Positions 44,348-56,286 of a stretch of 64,000 nucleotides of DNA are shown here, one piece after another. Numbering within the stretch: the first letter of the stretch is position 1; every line of letters begins with the position of its first letter. This stretch comes from Fennellomyces sp. T-0311 (Eukaryota; Mucoromycota; Mucoromycetes; Mucorales; Lichtheimiaceae), in assembly GCA_025266875.1 (NCBI GenBank), contig JALLLT010000017.1:62001-126000 (forward strand), given 5' to 3'. Below the pieces are notes generated by a model, which was not told where the DNA came from, made no database searches, and was given only the letters and a program-made list of their open reading frames with translations. The position numbers were made by a program, and so were the translations under genes.

Positions 44348-47300
44348 ATGTCACCTCGTGCTTTGGAGACTGTCCTTCGGTACGCATATGTCAAAGGCTA
44401 TACGTGCACAGAAGTAAATCGATCCACAATCGTTACGCATTATGAGTTTCTGATGTACCTTTTTTTTGCTCAACAGTGGGCCGAACCTACACGAGAATGC
44501 CTTGAAAGAGGCGACAGTGACATGACCAGCGAGCTATGTGGTAAATCCTTTTACCAAAAAAGCCAACCAGTCTCTTTGTTCTTACGCAATCTGTGTAGAA
44601 TTGCTGCTGAGTCGCTTCTTTGCACAAACGCGCGTCAACGAACCGCTTTTGGAACAGTACCTTGCTTATGCACTTACTGGCAACCAAGATCATTCGCAAC
44701 TCGACAGCGACAATTGTCTTATTCCACCAAAAACCTCACTTGCTTGTCTCGTCCGATATATTGAAACAACTGCCATTCAGAATCCACGACAATGGGCACA
44801 TTTACTAAAGTGTCTTCCGACAATCCTTTCCGTTGTCGATGCAGATCAGATCGTTTCAGACTTGTTGAACGAAAAGCCAAACGACTGGCCGCGGATACTT
44901 TGCAACGTGTTTATTATGCTCTCGAGACTGGTGGCCGTTGGATTATATCGCGATTATTACGCCAAAGATAACGGAAAAGACGCTTCGTCCACCATGATGG
45001 CCATCGAGAACGATATCGCAACCGCGTCTCAAATGAATACGCAGCCAGGCGAGTCGTCGCTCCCCTTCAACTTCATGTCACAACCAAATGCCTTCGATCC
45101 CGACGCTACCATCGATCTGGCTGCGTTCGCCGATGAACCAACGAGCTCCGAAGCTATTGGCAGTATGGACGGTCAGAGTGCTCACGACTCTACCCAATCG
45201 ACCACGGCGGATCTGGAAAAGAGGATTGAGAGCGCCAATGCTGTCAGAGCAGCACAGATTATCGTGGATCTGATCGAAAAGAAGAGCGCCAAACGGATAT
45301 TTGAAATGATGAACAATCAGCAGCAGGGAGCGGAAAAGCGCGAGGCACGCCATTCTGGTGAGGGATGATTGGGCTTATGAAAAAGGCAATGACTTATTAT
45401 GTATGTTGTGTAGAAGAGCCTTGGGCAACATGTCAATCGATCCTAGCTGTGCCCTCATCGCAAGCTTCAGTTTCAAGCGCTGACATGTCGCAAAATACCC
45501 ATATTCAGAAGCTGCTGCTCATGATCAATCGATTGACCGATCGTGATCTCGATCGCAGGATGGCAGTGCATCTCAAATACCAAGAGTTGGAGGATGAGGG
45601 GACAGCAAGAGCTCTACCTAGCGCAGGGCTGATGGGATACCTCTACCATATGGTAAGGGCTGCTGCTGGAAAAAAAAGGAGTCATTACCTGATATGTGAG
45701 TGTGTATGAGGGTAGGTCCAAATCCGACCCTGTCTTAGTGACGATTATATCATCGACTGTCTGTCAAAACTACAAATCATCAAGGTAGCTAATGCATGCG
45801 CGCCTACGTGCTATGTAATAACTCGGTCGTGACAGGGCGCGTTTGACGAAGCGTTCTATCTTGAAATATGGTTTGCGGCATTAACAGGACTTCGAGAGGC
45901 GTCGGTTGGACTATACAAGACCGAGCCGCAAGGACAAAACGAAAAAGAACAGGATAATTCGAATTCCAACACAGGAAACCTCGACAACATCACGGCAACC
46001 AACTGCTTGCTTTGGAGAACAGTCGTGCTCGTAAAGGTAACGGCATTCCAGCCTACTCCTGTGACAAAGGTGACTTGACAGCTATGTATAGGTACCATAT
46101 CTTATCAAGAAGCTGCAAGAACGAAAAGGGAATGACGATGCAAAAGCGTATGTCAAACGCCAAGACAGCATAAGCGACGGATTAGAGGTACATCCATTCA
46201 CGTTAGCATCAGTATCTTCGCATATTAATATGGTGCGCATCAACAGCTGAATTCGCTAGAATCGTCGCTTGCAGAGCTACATTCATTCGCTGGCCTTTTG
46301 AATGGCTGCGGCTCGCCCATATACACATTTGAGTTTTTCGCCTCGACCACATCTTCAAAACTTGTCGACAAGCTTGCCTTTGGTGCTAGTGATGATGATG
46401 AGGACGATATCATGAAGTTGATCAATGACATGAGTAACACCGTTGATATGAATACAACTGCAGTAACCAAGGCTATCCGGGCCGTTGGAAGCGAAGAGAT
46501 ATTCACCAGCATTGTTCGAGTGTGTCAAGATTATGGCTTCGTGAGAGACCACGTTGCAGATTCGTTGTTGAAGAACGTGGCTGTCAAGGAAGAAGAAAGT
46601 GATAAGAGTTTTGATATCGATATGCTGGATTTGGATGGCAATGACTTGAAGCAGTCTGGTCAGTCGGACATCGAGACGTTAACAAAGGTACGTAATAAAG
46701 GCTTCGAGGTTGTCGATGGACTTATTGAACAGTTGCACGGTTAGAATGTGGAGGAGCGCATGAGTGCGATCAAAGAAAGCGTCTCGCGCACGGCGTTAAC
46801 AGAGCTGCTGCAGATTACTCTCGTATCCATGATCCATACACGAAGAATCATTGACTTTACAATCGAGGTAATACACAATCCTAAAAAGTCGGGTGTGCTC
46901 TTACATTTTTATTTAGTTGCTAGCGGAAAAAGCTGCCATGAGAGACATCTATTCTCTATCTCGGATCTGTGACGCACTCTCGAAATGTCCTTGCATTATC
47001 GATGTGCTGGGTCAACTGTACCATCCATCGGTTATCTTGACTCCGCTGGAGCAGGTGTGCAACCACTGGAAGCCCACAGATAGTGAAATGGAATTGGATG
47101 ACCGAACAGATTTCGATAGCCCCAGCGAAGAAGACATGGATGGGGTGCAGCTGTTGTACGGAAAGTACGGAAAGATATGGTCTCTTGTCGTCTTTGTGTT
47201 GAACAAGTTCAATGTAAGTGCTTTCTTTTGATGTGATTTTGCCGCTGTATGCTGAAATCGCGTAGCTGTATGCGGACCTTGGCAGCGTTTTCGAACAAGT

Positions 47301-48744
47301 CGACGGTTTCTGCTACCAGTTCTTTTCACAAGGACCCATAATCTATGGCGTAGAAGTCTCTGATCCATCCATGGAAGAATTCATTCGACAGTGGCAAAGC
47401 GCATTACTCGGCAACGACGGCATATCAGACGATTTGTTGCGGTGAGTTGAACGACAGTAGCTGGCAAGCGTTCAGTCAAAAACTGATGGAAGGAATAGGT
47501 ATTCGACTCCCCAGCAGTTACTCCAGGCCGCACCCACACTATTGCACCGAACTATACTGGTACACGACAACAACCATCTCGAAATCAGCGCATTGCTCGG
47601 TATCATATCGTACTTCCAAGAAAAATTCCTCAGCTTCACGCTTTTCCCGGGCATCATTTCGCTTCTGTGCGACGATATATTGGCTCGCAATGCCCCCGTC
47701 GCGGTCATGTGCCTGCATCAGCTGTTGATGTGTGGAAATCCACCCGACATGCTTATCCAAATCTGCGGCAGTTACATACTCGGAGCCTTAATAAGCCTGG
47801 CCGAACAGCGCAAACAGGAATGCGTCGTGGCTGGAATGTCTTTGCGCGACAATAACCACGAGACGGAGGAGCAGCTTCGCGTACTGCAGCAATACATCAA
47901 GACGAACCTGGGGATTGAAGAAAAGACGGAGCAGCGGCAACATCACACGGAAACGATATCCACCAGCGTGACGTGCGACAATCTGTCTCAAAAAGCGCGA
48001 GAAATGTTCCGGTACATTGTCAAAAGCGGCCGATCTATGTTTATGCGGGACGTCGACGCTGACATTGTAGCACTGTGGGACTCGAGCAAGGCGCCAAAGC
48101 AGGTGATCACGCACTATCTGGATATGGTCATGTTCCAAGCGGCCCTGAGTATGGGCGGCCCGCATTGGTTTGTGGACATGATTGTTAGCGAAGTGCTGGA
48201 GGCGGGTAAAAGTGGAGGCGCCGTGCGAGCAGGTAAGAAACGGAAAGAAGAGAAAAAAGATGACAGTATCCTTATGGTTGTTTTCTCATTAGCTGAACTG
48301 GGTTCCTGTTTGATCACCACACCACTGACTCGATCGCCTGATTCGGATGGCTCTTGCAGCAACTTGCTACGGTGCTTGCTGCAGAACGTCATTCCGTCGT
48401 CGTTGAAGAAGCACGCGACTGCCAATGCATCGTTCTTCCAGGGCCAGACGTTGGGCGTGTTCACCAGCGACTGTTTGGTGTTGATGCATGACCGAGGAGA
48501 TTCAACGGAGCGCGAGTTCGTGCACGAGTTTGGTCGGCAGTTTTTTGAGACGCTGGTCGTTGACAGCGAAAACGCGCCCCAGATCATCCATGTGAAGCGT
48601 GATGCCGTTGAAAACCAAACCAAGGTCGGCGTGTTTGCGCGCTGGCCTGATGTGGTCATCGAGAGCCCAGTGTGGAGAGGCTTTATCAAAGGTCTAATGA
48701 GTAACCCGCTGGTCAACGAATCATGGCCAAACACTTTCGTATAA
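44348..48744 (+). CDS. MED5: Mediator complex subunit 5 (Med5/Nut1)-like
   Basis: A long multi-exon gene of over 1,200 aa. The first exons are 44348-44413, 44477-44540, 44599-45357 and 45414-45652; the last large exon ends at 48744. The protein is mostly alpha-helical, as in the Med5 tail-module scaffold. Supporting stretches are ELLLSRFFAQTRVNEPLLEQ, AHLLKCLPTILSVVDADQIV, GAFDEAFYLEIWFAALTGLR, and NCLLWRTVVLVKVPYLIKKL, which resembles the LWR..VLxKVP block of fungal Med5. A Ser/Thr/Asp-rich linker lies near residues 190-250. The splice junctions between 45,652 and 45,770 are ambiguous: the consensus donors put the next exon in a frame with a stop, while a weaker donor keeps DDYIIDCLSKLQ open. 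The Med5 name is a judgement from overall pattern and could be wrong; that it is one long gene is firmer. Confidence 0.6.
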
Positions 48745-49162
48745 ACCAAAATAGCGCAACATCCCTCTGTATATAATTTGCTACTCGTATTAGATTTGCT
48801 GGTCTCATTAAAGGACACACACATCCATCTTGTTTTTGTGCCAGAATATTCCTAGGTCCATGTGACATGCTTAACGATTGAACCATCCGCATGGCGATTG
48901 TTTCAAGGCTGACGAGCCACGTGTCGAGCCCTGCACAATTATTTTCCTGTATAGAAACCATGCCGTGGGGTCCACGTTATGCGCACAGAAAAACAGCATG
49001 ACGGCGTTACTTGTAGGACAACGAACAGATGTTGGGGGTGGTGGCGCTTTATCGCAACGTAGCGTATCATTGAACCGTCTGACATGCGTACATCATACGA
49101 CACATTGCAATAGTGCATTAATAAATTTACAGAATCATATCAGTCTAGGTGTAAAGTCTATC
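48745..49162. other. Convergent 3' region
   Basis: 418 bp between the Med5-like stop and the hydrolase stop. A short G-rich string occurs near 49032. No gene is seen. Confidence 0.5.
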
Positions 49163-50249
49163 TCAGAGTTTGGACTTGGACGGTGGTCCATTGAACACTC
49201 TGCCTTCGTTCCAATCTTGACGGATCTGGTACGCCGTCTCCGCGTCCTTTGTCAACGTAGCCACATCGATATCTGCGACAATCATCTCCTCTCGATCATG
49301 TTGACAGTGAGCTACCTGGCCACGGAAAGGAACGGTGATTTGACTGCAGCCAGCCGAGACACCAAAGGGCTGTGGTCGATCCTTATCACTTTGATATGCT
49401 GAATTGCAAAATACGACACAGCATTCGTTTTCAAACGCACGAGCAACGCATAGCGAGTTGATCAATCGAATTTCGCTATCTCGGTCATACTTGGCCATCA
49501 TTTCTGTGTCGCTCACATCGTCTAGTGTCCAATAAGCTGCGAAGCTTCAAATTAGTCCCCATTCTCTCCATACGTCTATTAACTTACCTGGCGCAATGAT
49601 GAGCTGAGCTCCTTGTTCTAAGCACATGTGCCTGAATATCTGAAAGTACGATGAGCATATTTCTCGTTGGAAAGACCAATTCCGTGCGATTGTTGTACCT
49701 CGTTAAAGATAATATCCCAGCAGGCACATAAGCCGATAACAACACCGAATCTGTTCTTGACAACCTTGTATTCATTGCCTGGTGTCAAATACTTGCGCTC
49801 CGGTGCCCAGAGATGGACTTTGCGATAATCAAGGAGAATCTCGCCCGACTTGTCAATGTAATAAGCGACGTTGTAATACTTTCCGTCGTCAGGATCACGC
49901 TCGATCAGTGTACCTGTGCAATAGGTAACGTCAATTGCGACAAATAAATAACAGCAGCTTCTTCTTTTACCTGTCACGATATCCATGCCATAACGTTGTG
50001 CCAGTTTCGAGAAGCGTTCGCTGCCGCCTACGACAGCCGACTTTCGACCCGGTCCACCAATGAAAAACCTATCGTTGTGTTGAACATTGCGGGTCTTTTT
50101 TCTCCATTGGCATGGCCAATCGCATACTCTGGAAACACAATCAAGTCGACTTGCTGCTCAGCAGCTTGGGCCATGAAGGCCTCGGCGCGATCCCAGTTGG
50201 CTGCTCGATCCTTATGATCAATGTGAAGTTGTACAGCAGCGATTTTCAT
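49163..50249 (-). CDS. Carbon-nitrogen hydrolase (nitrilase superfamily) with PTS1
   Basis: Five exons: 50249-50069, 50027-49971, 49913-49699, 49639-49588 and 49536-49163, total 879 nt, 292 aa. The catalytic triad of the superfamily is visible: Glu in DLIVFPEYA, Lys in DYRKVHLWAPERKYLTPG, and Cys in GLCACWDIIF. C-terminal PPSKSKL ends in SKL, a canonical type-1 peroxisomal targeting signal. Predicted product is an amidase/nitrilase acting on a C-N bond inside peroxisomes; the substrate is not known. The second intron-side acceptor at 50028 was chosen because it gives the conserved GGSERFSKLAQRYGMDIV join. It lies 138 bp downstream of the acyl-CoA oxidase stop, same strand. Confidence 0.85.
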
Positions 50250-50387
50250 GATGACGACGCGAAAGAAAGGGCGGGCAAAGTGCCTTGGCTAATTGCATGT
50301 CATCGTGGGAATAAGGTTTAGGTAAACAGAATAATGGTAATATATTTGTAAACAAAAGCAACAAGGGAAATCTACATAATAACTTAT

Positions 50388-52797
50388 CTACAAACGAGCA
50401 ATGCCGTCCTTGCCAATCTTCCACTTATCCTTACCAGCATGGATAAATGGCTTGATGTACTCTTCGTAGCCATCAGCAACCTTCTTGGAGTTGATGGGCT
50501 CCAACTCGGCCATCTGCGTCATACGCTCGTACACTCGACCGTCCTCGGCACCCAGCGCAGACTGGATCAAGTAGTCGGGGAAGCCAAAGGCATCCACCAA
50601 GGCAACAACATCAGGGCGGATCTCCTTGAGAAGCTGGATAGAACGCTCCTTGACCAACAGCGACTGTTCGGGAGAGATGTAGCCAGATGTCAAGAAATCG
50701 GCCATCTCTTGCTCCAGCGTGGACACACAGAACAGGATGGCCACCTTTTGCAATACGCGGTTCTCGTTGGTGGCAGGGGCATCGGCACCGTACACGGCCT
50801 TGATAAAGTTGGAAACCATCATCAATTGGCAGTGGGCGCGGGAAATGCGGTAAATGTCCACAAGCATATCATTCCAGGTCTTTTGCTCGACGTCAATGCT
50901 CTGGACAGCCTTAGCAACCAAAAAGGCGGCACGGTACTTGAATGCAGCCAACAGGATCTCAGGGTTTGACAGATCAGATGTCTGTGTAATGGGGGAGCGT
51001 GCCTTGGGGTTGGACAAGTATTCAATCATGTAGCTTGACGAGAAATTGGCATTCTTTTCGGTGACACGGCCGGCAGCGACGGATCGGAAAGTCTTGAGGA
51101 GATAGCGGGTAGTTTGCTGAGTCAGGATATAGTTATCACCTTCCCACTAAAAGAAATAACTCCCCGGTTAATTGCCATCCTTTGTACCACACTTCTCCGA
51201 GTTGATGACTTACGGTAACCTTGGGCAAACTATCCTGATAGAACAACCCAAGGCCAGAGAAAAGAGAGTAACCGTGGCCACCGCAAGCACGTCGACAATC
51301 CTCAACACCAGCAGATCCCAAAGTCGTAGTCAAACTCTTCAATCCAGAAGACGAGGCGTGCAGATCAGCCAAGTATGAAAAGTCACCTTGGGCCATCTTT
51401 TCTTGGTTCTCGTAGTACATGCGGTGCATTTCAAGAGCAGTAAAGTGGCAAGCATAAGCCTGGGCAATCACAGGGAACAAGCGGTATTGCTGCATGATGT
51501 AATCCAATACGGGAGTTTCGACAATCTTGGATGAACCATCGGCAGCCTGGATCTTCTTGGGGCTGGCATCATCCACAAACTGGGAGCGGATGGCAGAGTA
51601 TCGGATAGCTACAGTGGCTGCACGAGCAAGAACGTAGCGCGATTCCAACACGATGTTGGCACGGACAAACACCATGGTTCCGTAAGCAAGCTTGCTATTG
51701 GGTGGCTTGATGTAGTCGCCAGTAGCCTTGTCAATCTTGGAATAACGGGCCATCATGGCGATGTGAGGAACACGGATGTTATCAAACATGATGAAACCAT
51801 TATCCACAGTGTTGAAACCAAATTTGGGACCTAGTGGTTCCAATAGTGTCAGTTTCCTCCTACATTGATTTCCCCTTATCCAAAGAAAGGTTCTTTACCA
51901 ATATCACCAACAGTAACACCGGGAAGAGGCTCGTGGGTCTTCAAGTCACGGATCTGAACAATAAAGGGATGCGGTCCGTAATCCTTGCCGTTGCTGATCA
52001 AACGTGCCATCACCATAGCGTGGTTGGCAGCAACGCCCAAACCACCGATCCACCACTTGGAAGAAGTCAGCGTGGGCGAGTTGATAACAAACTCTTGAGT
52101 CGAGACATCATAAGTTGCCGTTGTCTCCAACCCACGAACATTCGAGCCGTGACCAAGCTATAACCAATGACTAATTTAATTTGCTGTCCTTTCCCCATAT
52201 GCCCTTTATGCAACTCCTTTTACCTCTGTTTGTGCATAGCAACCGATGATCTCATAGCGTCTAGCGGCCTCCAAGTAAATCTTTTGCTGTTCTTCGGTAG
52301 CCTGATTCTCCAAAGTGGGCATAAACATACTGCGATGGAGGCGGAACTATGGTCATGGGGATAAGCATACACATGCTGCATTGTTGTCAATGGCAACCAA
52401 CTTACAGGACCAGACTCATCGAACAAGAAATCAGCAATACCGAATTCTTCCTTTGTCCAGTTATGTTCCCTAGAAGGTTTCGACAAGTCAGCTTATTTAT
52501 GGGGTAAAGTTTATGCAACACTCGTTACTTGATCAGCTCGACGAATCGCTTGGCAGCAGCAAGAGCCTTCTTGAAACGGACATCACGGCCAGTATAGTAA
52601 CGATGGTTCTTGTCGCCCAAGACGGGATCGTTCTCGAGAATCTTCAAGATCTCGTCTCGCTTGGTCAAGTAGTCCTCGCCGTAAAGGGTGACCATCAATG
52701 CCTTTGGGTCAAAGGAAGCACGGCTACGCTCTTGCTCGAGCAAAGCGGAGCCCTGGGGCTCGATGGGCTTCTTGTTGCGAGGGAAACGTACAGCCAT
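50388..52797 (-). CDS. ACOX: Peroxisomal acyl-CoA oxidase
   Basis: About 690 aa over several exons, starting at 52797 ([11 protein letters not shown]). The FAD/substrate region [20 protein letters not shown] is the acyl-CoA oxidase signature. [19 protein letters not shown] and [18 protein letters not shown] follow, as does [17 protein letters not shown], which holds the catalytic-Glu neighbourhood of the family's C-terminal half. The C-terminus GKDGIARL ends in ARL, an accepted peroxisomal type-1 signal. It catalyses the first, H2O2-producing step of peroxisomal beta-oxidation (acyl-CoA to trans-2-enoyl-CoA). Introns fall near 52527-52472, 52411-52353, ~52160-52230, ~51835-51890 and ~51150-51215, phases consistent. 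Length and motif order are normal for fungal Pox/ACOX proteins. Confidence 0.94.
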
Positions 52798-53003
52798 GGT
52801 AACAAAGAGAGAAGAAAAAGAAGGTTGGAGTTGCTCGGGAGCGGAAGGCGGTTGCCTCTTTTAATCCAAACTCGGGGAAGCTGTCATTCAGCTTACGAGA
52901 TATAAAATGTCGGAATGAATTTTACCCATAACTAATTCAGTTTATGTGTGGGAGAATCGCCGTTCCAGCGACACACAAACGCTGAAAAATGTGGCATGTT
53001 TCT

Positions 53004-54316
53004 TTATTGTTCCTGCGACTCGTATGTGACATTCAAGATGTTGGGCTTTTCATAATCGTCCCAGTGGCGGAGTGCCTTATTCTGCAAGAACGTTTTAGCG
53101 AAAAATGCTCCATTGTTTGCTAAGCAAGAAACCTTACCACTGCGCGCTTTTTCGACGCCATCATACGACTCTTGACAAGATTGAACTCGGCCCTTCTGCT
53201 CTCGCCGTCATCCACAAACCGAAGTAGCATGTACTGCTGCTCGTTGTCGTGGCTGTACAGGTACTCGCGCACAGAATGGAACGTGACAGGCTGATACATG
53301 CGATAAACGTCAGATCAGCTCGCGTTTTGAATCAATGTAAGCTTACCTCGGATCCAACCTGGTCTTCTGCCCCCTTGATAAGCTCCTGCGCTGCTTCCTT
53401 TACATGAACCAGCCGCGCCGTTCCCTCTTTGTCAGGCAGGAACCATATCAAGTAGCTATCATTTGGATCATGCGGGTTCGTGATGGGTCGCAGGATGCCG
53501 CGGTCGGTAGCGTCCTGTGCTGAGGGCCGTAGCCGTTTGATGGTTCGATCTGTATCATCGGTATCGAGACGGCGCTTGGCCAACCGGTTTTCATCGGCAG
53601 GATCAGCTCCAAAGTTGGCGATGGTATATATTGTGTCGTTGCAGGCAAAATTGGGTACCAGGGGAACAATGCGCTTTGCTTTGCATTTGGTGCGGGGATG
53701 TCGAAGCGTGTCAACATCAGGTTGCTCGAATCCTTTGAGCAGCTTGGCTTGGCAATCCTCCCATGTGTACTCCACCTGCTTGTTAAACACTTGCGGTGCC
53801 TTCTTACGCACCGGTGCTTTTGTTTTCGGCATGCCCAGTGTCTCCACCCGTCGAAGCCATGATACGTTGGGTCTGCGTTCAGCTCGACTTTTGTTCGACT
53901 GTTGCTCATCCGTTGGAGGCGTTAATAAAATACGATCCTCTTCCGCAATCTCTTCGCCAGCGCGTGTAACTTTATATAAATGTTATTCGACGCGATGCAA
54001 TCTATTGCTTTGGATAACTTACTCTCTTCGGGATTGCTTTCCATGGCATCGAGATATTCTACCAGCGATCGATCAAACGGTATGCTGTATGATTGATCTA
54101 CTTGTAGTGGGAAGGGGATTTTGTCTTCAAGGCTGAGGGATTGGTATTCTGCATGCCGCTCTTGTAGTGATGGAATCGTCAGTAGTTTTGGAGCGAACGG
54201 GAGTGGTGGAAGCGTGTTTCTGTAGCGTACTCTACATAGATAGTCGCTACGATACTTGGAGCTTTTCCAATGTTAAAACGAGCTTGACTCAAGCAATGTG
54301 TATTCATTCACCTCAT
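53004..54316 (-). CDS. PAF1: RNA polymerase II-associated factor 1 (Paf1)
   Basis: Exons 54316-54312 (5 nt), 54261-54023, 53969-53347, 53290-53138 and 53081-53004, total 1,098 nt, 365 aa. The start reads MSSKYRSDYLCRVRYRNTLP, the Paf1 N-terminal pattern, followed by PPLPFAPKLL. ERRPNVSWLRRVETLG is the conserved central Paf1 block, with TWEDCQAKLLKGFEQP, IVPLVPNFACND and the C-terminal NLVKSRMMASKKRAV and WDDYEKPNILNVTY. Paf1 scaffolds the Paf1 elongation complex, coupling RNA polymerase II to histone modification. The 5-nt first exon lies inside the coding region of the neighbouring gene (54273-54734, same strand, another frame). That is inferred from the only splice pair giving a sensible N-terminus, and needs transcript support. 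The body of the gene is certain. Confidence 0.87.
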
Positions 54317-54734
54317 TTTTGGTTGTAAGAGTTAAAAGGTTGTCTCGTTCAGATTGTGTATCCACTGGCGGTACTTCAAACGTGATAAAATTCGATTGCG
54401 TTGTGGCAACACTACCTTGGAATCCGTGTCCTTGGATACATACGCCATTATAAGCAAACTCTCGGACCATGCCACCGAGTATGGGATTGCTAATAACTAG
54501 GTCGCCGTGGGAGGTCGCAGTAGCTCGATCCGCAAACACACTACACCAGATCAAAGTTCCTTAGCAACAGAGGCTGTACGCCAGATAACGAAAGTCTTTA
54601 GGCAAATTCGTGCGGGAAAGAATATCAAGCAAGGCAATCCGATCGATGTAAACTCCAGGAATTCGGCGTGGAGAGATCAAGTAACGAATGGTTGATGATG
54701 ATCCTTGCGTGCTGCTGGCTGTCAATTCCACCAT
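54273..54734 (-). CDS. Small protein of unknown function upstream of PAF1
   Basis: Two exons, 54734-54580 and 54540-54273, total 423 nt, 140 aa. The first exon gives STIRYLISPRRIPGVYIDRI and ALLDILSRTNLPKDFRYLA. The second gives VFADRATATSHGDLVISNPI, VREFAYNGVCIQGHGFQGSV and a C-terminal EVNEYTLLESSSF. It has no signal peptide or membrane helix. The family is not recognised. The exon junction is in phase (GC + T = Ala). The last ~13 codons overlap the first intron and micro-exon of PAF1, read in a different frame. It is divergent from Asterix over only 90 bp. An alternative is that these exons form a 5' extension of PAF1: the donor after KNE can be joined in phase to YRSDYLC. Confidence 0.55.
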
Positions 54735-54824
54735 CTGAATATGGCAACCGCAAGCGGAGATGGGTGTGCTAAGCTCTCCAGTTGCGCCGTGCGAACGGGA
54801 AAGTTTCTTTTGTCCAAGTCCAAA
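54735..54824. promoter_or_regulatory. 90-bp divergent promoter, unknown gene / Asterix
   Basis: Starts on opposite strands lie 90 bp apart (54734 minus, 54825 plus). The interval is GC-richer than typical intergenic DNA here and lacks an obvious TATA box. Confidence 0.5.
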
Positions 54825-55349
54825 ATGTCCTCATCCAAAGCTGATCCTCGCCGAGTCGACAAGATTGTCCCTTACCACATGCCACCCAAGGAAGCTGGCG
54901 ATGTCGACTATGCTGGAAACATTGCAATGGCCGTCTGTAATGTTTGCCCATCACGTCTTTAAGAGGCTTAAATAAACTAACGCGTTATCTATCATAGCGA
55001 TGGGTGGTATCATGATCCGCGTAAGTGGTGGCTTGGGAGGGAATAGATAGTCCAAACGGCAGTCTAAACATGGACGATGTAGAACACAATCAAGGCGATT
55101 CCTTGGGTTGCGGCCTATTTCGGCGTCTCGTCGCTGCTGAACACCCGAAAGAGCCGAAAGGATGATAGCGTTGGATGGAGTGGAGGATTGTAAGTGACAA
55201 AAAAGGAGATCTCCACAAGCGTGGGGCTAAAATTAGTATATAGACTTGCGTTTGTTGCGCTGTTCACGTACTATCTCAACATGTACATGGCGTACAAGCG
55301 CAGCGAATGGTACAACCCGGTGCCGGTAGAAGAAGCTAGCGCGGCCTAA
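54825..55349 (+). CDS. WDR83OS: Asterix / WDR83OS family ER membrane protein
   Basis: Four exons: 54825-54936, 54998-55020, 55083-55189 and 55244-55349, total 348 nt, 115 aa. Family pattern: DPRRVDKIVPYHMPP near the N-terminus, then MGGIMIRNTIKAIPWVAAYF, SLLNTRKSRKDD, and a last helix (LAFVALFTYYLNMYMAYKRS). Two or three membrane segments are expected. Asterix is the small partner in the PAT complex of the ER membrane multipass translocon, where it helps insert polytopic proteins. The start at 54825 (MSSSKADPRR) fits the usual length; the open frame upstream to 54705 lacks family support. The 23-nt second exon is supported by perfect phase on both sides. Confidence 0.93.
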
Positions 55350-55668
55350 TAAAAGAATCATGCGGGAAGGATCCAGAACGCCACTGTCTTGTGATCGAAG
55401 GAGGAGACCAGACTCTTAGTAGAGATACAGGTCTTTTCTTTTTTTTTTTTGGTCTCTCACACGCCCCGAAACAGGTGCGGTGCTCCATGATATCATAAGC
55501 GGGTGACACAAGACACACTAAGTATGGGCATGACTTGACAAGAAGCACGCATGTTCCAACACGGAAGCAAACAAAATATTACATTTGTGGGTGGTGTGAG
55601 AAATGTACAAAGGCGGAAACATTATTGGGGGATTGAAGGGTGGGTGGGTGGGGCGCATTATAACTACA
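55350..55668. other. Convergent 3' region
   Basis: 319 bp between the stops of Asterix and the Ypd1-like gene. A T-run lies at 55437-55451, possibly on a transcript end. No gene is seen. Confidence 0.5.
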
Positions 55669-56286
55669 TTATCGAGCCTCCTGCTCGTAAAAGTTCTTGA
55701 GATATTCCTCGGCTTCAGAGTACTCGGCTTTCACCCGCGGCAGTATCTGCGTGATCTTCTTTAACGCCTCGCTCTCGTCAATATCCTTGACGCCTATCTC
55801 GTCCTGACAGTTGCCTATGTGCTGGATCTTTTCACACGTCGCCTTGACCTTCTTTAGCCCTATCGCTGCCGAACTGCCCTTGAGAAAGTGGCCGAGGCGA
55901 GAAAGTTCCGGAAGATCCTTTTTGTCGCTATCATGCCAAACGTTTAGTCCTCTGCAGTCGCATCTCTCTCTCTCTCGCTCTTACAGCGCCCTATCCATGT
56001 CCTTGAACGTTTCCTCGGCCTGTTCGAAGTAGTTGACCACGATGCTTTTGGAGAATTCGTGATCCTCCTCGTCGTCCATATCCAGTAGTTGATCAAACGT
56101 GCTCGTGTCGATAAGATCCTCCATGTTTACCACCTTGTCTTTGCCCTCGTCCGTTGCAGAAGTCATCTTTCGCGCGTCATTAGCAAGCGTCAGCAAACAA
56201 AAAAAGAACCTCGGACCGGCGCTCACCTCTGGCTTCTCTTTCAGCTCGTCTTTGGTGGGTGCGGGGGCTACTTGGTTGGTGGACAT
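55669..56286 (-). CDS. YPD1: Histidine phosphotransfer protein (Ypd1-type)
   Basis: Three exons: 56286-56227, 56166-55985 and 55927-55669, total 501 nt, 166 aa. The HPt domain begins at TFDQLLDMDDEEDHEFSKSI and VNYFEQAEETFKDMD. The phospho-accepting His is in LGHFLKGSSAAIGLKKVKAT. The C-terminus EAEEYLKNFYEQ completes the four-helix bundle. Ypd1 relays phosphate from hybrid histidine kinases to the response regulators Ssk1 and Skn7 in osmotic and oxidative-stress signalling, in cytosol and nucleus. The length equals S. cerevisiae Ypd1 (167 aa). The N-terminal 40 residues are a Pro/Lys/Glu-rich extension. Joins are in phase. Confidence 0.93.
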
